In this document: piece by piece, positions 3,676-5,078 of the stretch
Layout of the letters: every line of letters begins with the position of its first letter
How positions within the stretch are numbered: the first letter of the stretch is position 1
Origin: an uncultured Flavobacteriia bacterium
GTDB lineage: Bacteria; Bacteroidota; Bacteroidia; Flavobacteriales_D; Crocinitomicaceae
Direction: 5' to 3'
DNA length: 5,078 nt
NCBI GenBank assembly: GCA_903930085.1
Contig: CAIYXD010000265.1
Location: 1-5,078, forward strand
Translations under genes and position numbers: made by a program
The notes under the pieces: generated by a model
The model's database searches: none
What the model saw: the letters and a program-made list of their open reading frames with translations, nothing else
What the model was told of the DNA's origin: nothing

Positions 3676-5078
3676 AAAAAAATTACCTCTCTCCTCTCTT
3701 TGTTGTTAATTATTGGAAGCAATTCTTTTGGCTTTTCCCAAGAAAACTCCCCCACAGAAGTTGTCTTTTGTGAAAGTTTCCACATTTCAAGGCCAGTACT
3801 TGAAATTAACGCAGAGAATCCAGTTAATATGCGAAAAATTGAAAAAGCACATGCTAAAAAACTGAAGGAATCAAAAGATAAAAAACACCGTACTCCGCAA
3901 CAATTTGTATACAACACAGAAGAGAATGGATTAACATACGGAAACGACAGCAGCAGCATTCAATGGAGCGATGGTTCTAGAAATACCACAAACAAAGCAC
4001 CTATACAAAATTGGCTTGGGCAAACTGCGTCCGGTTTTCGCCCGATGGATCCATCTGGAGCTGCGGGACCAAACCATTATATCCAAGCTATAAATTCTAC
4101 AACCTATAAAATTTATAATAAGAATACAGGCGCAGTTATTACAACTGGAAGTGTTGGAAGTTTATGGACTCCAGCGACACCAAATAGTGGCGATCCAATT
4201 GTGATGTACGACCGCTTTGCCGACCGATGGTTTATTGCTCAATTTGGCACAACGGGAAATAAAATTTACATAGCGATTTCTACCACTAACGATCCAACAG
4301 GTTCTTATTATACGTATACTTTTACTTCGTCCCAATTTCCTGACTATTTGAAATTTTCGATTTGGGCAGACGGATATTACATGACATCCAATCAAGGAAC
4401 ACAGAAAGTATTTGCATTTGAAAGAACGGCGATGCTTGCCGGAAATGCGAGTGCGCGTGCAATAAGTAAAAACTTCACTCCTCCAAGTGGTGGTGGATTC
4501 TTTTGTCCATTGGCTGGCGACGCAGATGGAAATGGCGGATTACCAACTTATGGAACGCCTTGTCCGATATTTTCCTACTCCGACAATGCTTGGGGTGGAA
4601 GTACAATTGATGGAATTCAAATTTACCAAATGGCAGTAAACTGGGTTCCAACAACGCCAACGGCAACACTGACATTCGTTTCTGCAGTTCCTACAACCTC
4701 TTTTGATGCTTCCTACAATTCAAGTTGGAACGATATTTCTCAACCTGGCGTCACACAAAAATTAGATGGAATTGGAGGCATTTTAAATTACCGATCCCAA
4801 TGGAGAAAATGGAATGGTTACAATAGTGTTGTTCTAACTTGGGGCGTGAAAATAAGTACCACACAACGCAGTGTTATGTGGTGTGAAATGCGCCAAGATC
4901 AAACAACTTCTGCCTGGACGGTTTACCAACAAGGAATTTTCACGCCAGACGCTTACAACCGTTGGCTTGGATCCATTGCAATGGACGACTATGGAAATAT
5001 TGGTTTATCCTACGCTATTTCAGGATCGAGTACCATGTTTCCAAGTTTGGGTTACACTGGTAGATTAGCAAATGATCC
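3664..5078 (+). CDS. Large secreted protein of a Bacteroidota family, beta-rich, function unknown (3' partial)
   Basis: The frame is open from the ATG at 3664 to the window edge: 471 complete codons and no stop. The first 25 residues are a Sec signal peptide: basic KTMKK, hydrophobic core ITSLLSLLLIIG, and probable cleavage after Ser25 (before QENSP). Residues about 55-76 form a lysine-rich charged segment, perhaps part of a pro-region. From about residue 115 the sequence is rich in Tyr, Trp, Thr and Gly. It carries blocks I recognise from a large extracellular family: DPSGAAGPNHYIQAIN (129-144), GDPIVMYDRFADRWFIAQF (176-194), DPTGSYYTYTF (210-220), WADGYYMTSNQ (234-244), and IFTPDAYNRWLGSIAMDDYG (425-444) followed by NIGLSYAIS. 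The pattern suggests an all-beta, propeller-like fold, which is inference. Relatives often end in a type IX secretion sorting domain; that end is outside the window. No catalytic motif is evident. The upstream stop at 3643-3645 closes the frame. ATG at 3673 is an equally good alternative start. Confidence 0.85.
   Translation, partial: MKTMKKITSLLSLLLIIGSNSFGFSQENSPTEVVFCESFHISRPVLEINAENPVNMRKIEKAHAKKLKESKDKKHRTPQQFVYNTEENGLTYGNDSSSIQWSDGSRNTTNKAPIQNWLGQTASGFRPMDPSGAAGPNHYIQAINSTTYKIYNKNTGAVITTGSVGSLWTPATPNSGDPIVMYDRFADRWFIAQFGTTGNKIYIAISTTNDPTGSYYTYTFTSSQFPDYLKFSIWADGYYMTSNQGTQKVFAFERTAMLAGNASARAISKNFTPPSGGGFFCPLAGDADGNGGLPTYGTPCPIFSYSDNAWGGSTIDGIQIYQMAVNWVPTTPTATLTFVSAVPTTSFDASYNSSWNDISQPGVTQKLDGIGGILNYRSQWRKWNGYNSVVLTWGVKISTTQRSVMWCEMRQDQTTSAWTVYQQGIFTPDAYNRWLGSIAMDDYGNIGLSYAISGSSTMFPSLGYTGRLAND

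Noticed and set aside
3642..3959. Minus-strand 105-codon frame opposite the start of the secreted-protein gene, and similar frames at 4162-4395 and 4475-4675
   Set aside because: The plus strand has a long open frame with a signal peptide and family motifs through all three. The minus frames are shadows.
1..5078. Search for tRNA, rRNA, CRISPR arrays, insertion-sequence ends, phage or defence genes
   Set aside because: No cloverleaf, conserved rRNA segment, regularly spaced repeat, transposase motif or defence-associated domain was seen on either strand.

Overview
The window looks like chromosomal housekeeping DNA from a low-GC member of the Bacteroidota, probably Flavobacteriia-like. Four things point that way. 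Candidate promoters follow the Bacteroidetes sigma pattern (TTTG, then TAnnTTTG) rather than TTGACA/TATAAT. Start codons sit behind A-rich leaders without a clear Shine-Dalgarno sequence. The endonuclease III ends in the cluster-less form I recall from Flavobacterium relatives. The last gene encodes a large secreted protein of a type common in this phylum. No tRNA, rRNA, CRISPR array, insertion sequence or phage gene is visible.

Layout, left to right. Positions 2-283 (+) hold the 3' end of an unidentified gene with an acidic, serine-rich tail. Three bases later comes nth (287-931, +), a base-excision-repair glycosylase without the usual C-terminal iron-sulfur cysteines. Convergent to it is a small two-helix membrane protein of the LapA-domain type (951-1256, -), and a hairpin covers the junction. 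A 268-base intergenic stretch carries the minus-strand promoter of the LapA-like gene, a cluster of overlapping palindromes and the efp promoter. Next is efp (1525-2091, +), encoding elongation factor P of standard length and closed by a strong intrinsic terminator. A DUF2452 gene (2295-2759, +) then faces yaaA (2790-3554, -), the peroxide-stress protein. A compact divergent promoter region (3555-3663) separates yaaA from a long secreted protein (3664 to the window end, +) that has a signal peptide and is cut off by the window.

The genes do not form one pathway. nth (oxidised-base repair) and yaaA (limiting iron-driven oxidative damage) share a broad oxidative-damage theme, but they lie in separate transcription units, so this is probably coincidence. 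I do not see an undescribed multi-gene system here. The points most worth checking are the cysteine-less Nth, the back-to-back divergent promoters between yaaA and the secreted-protein gene, the duplicated start-codon context of that gene, and the uncharacterised DUF2452 and secreted-protein families.
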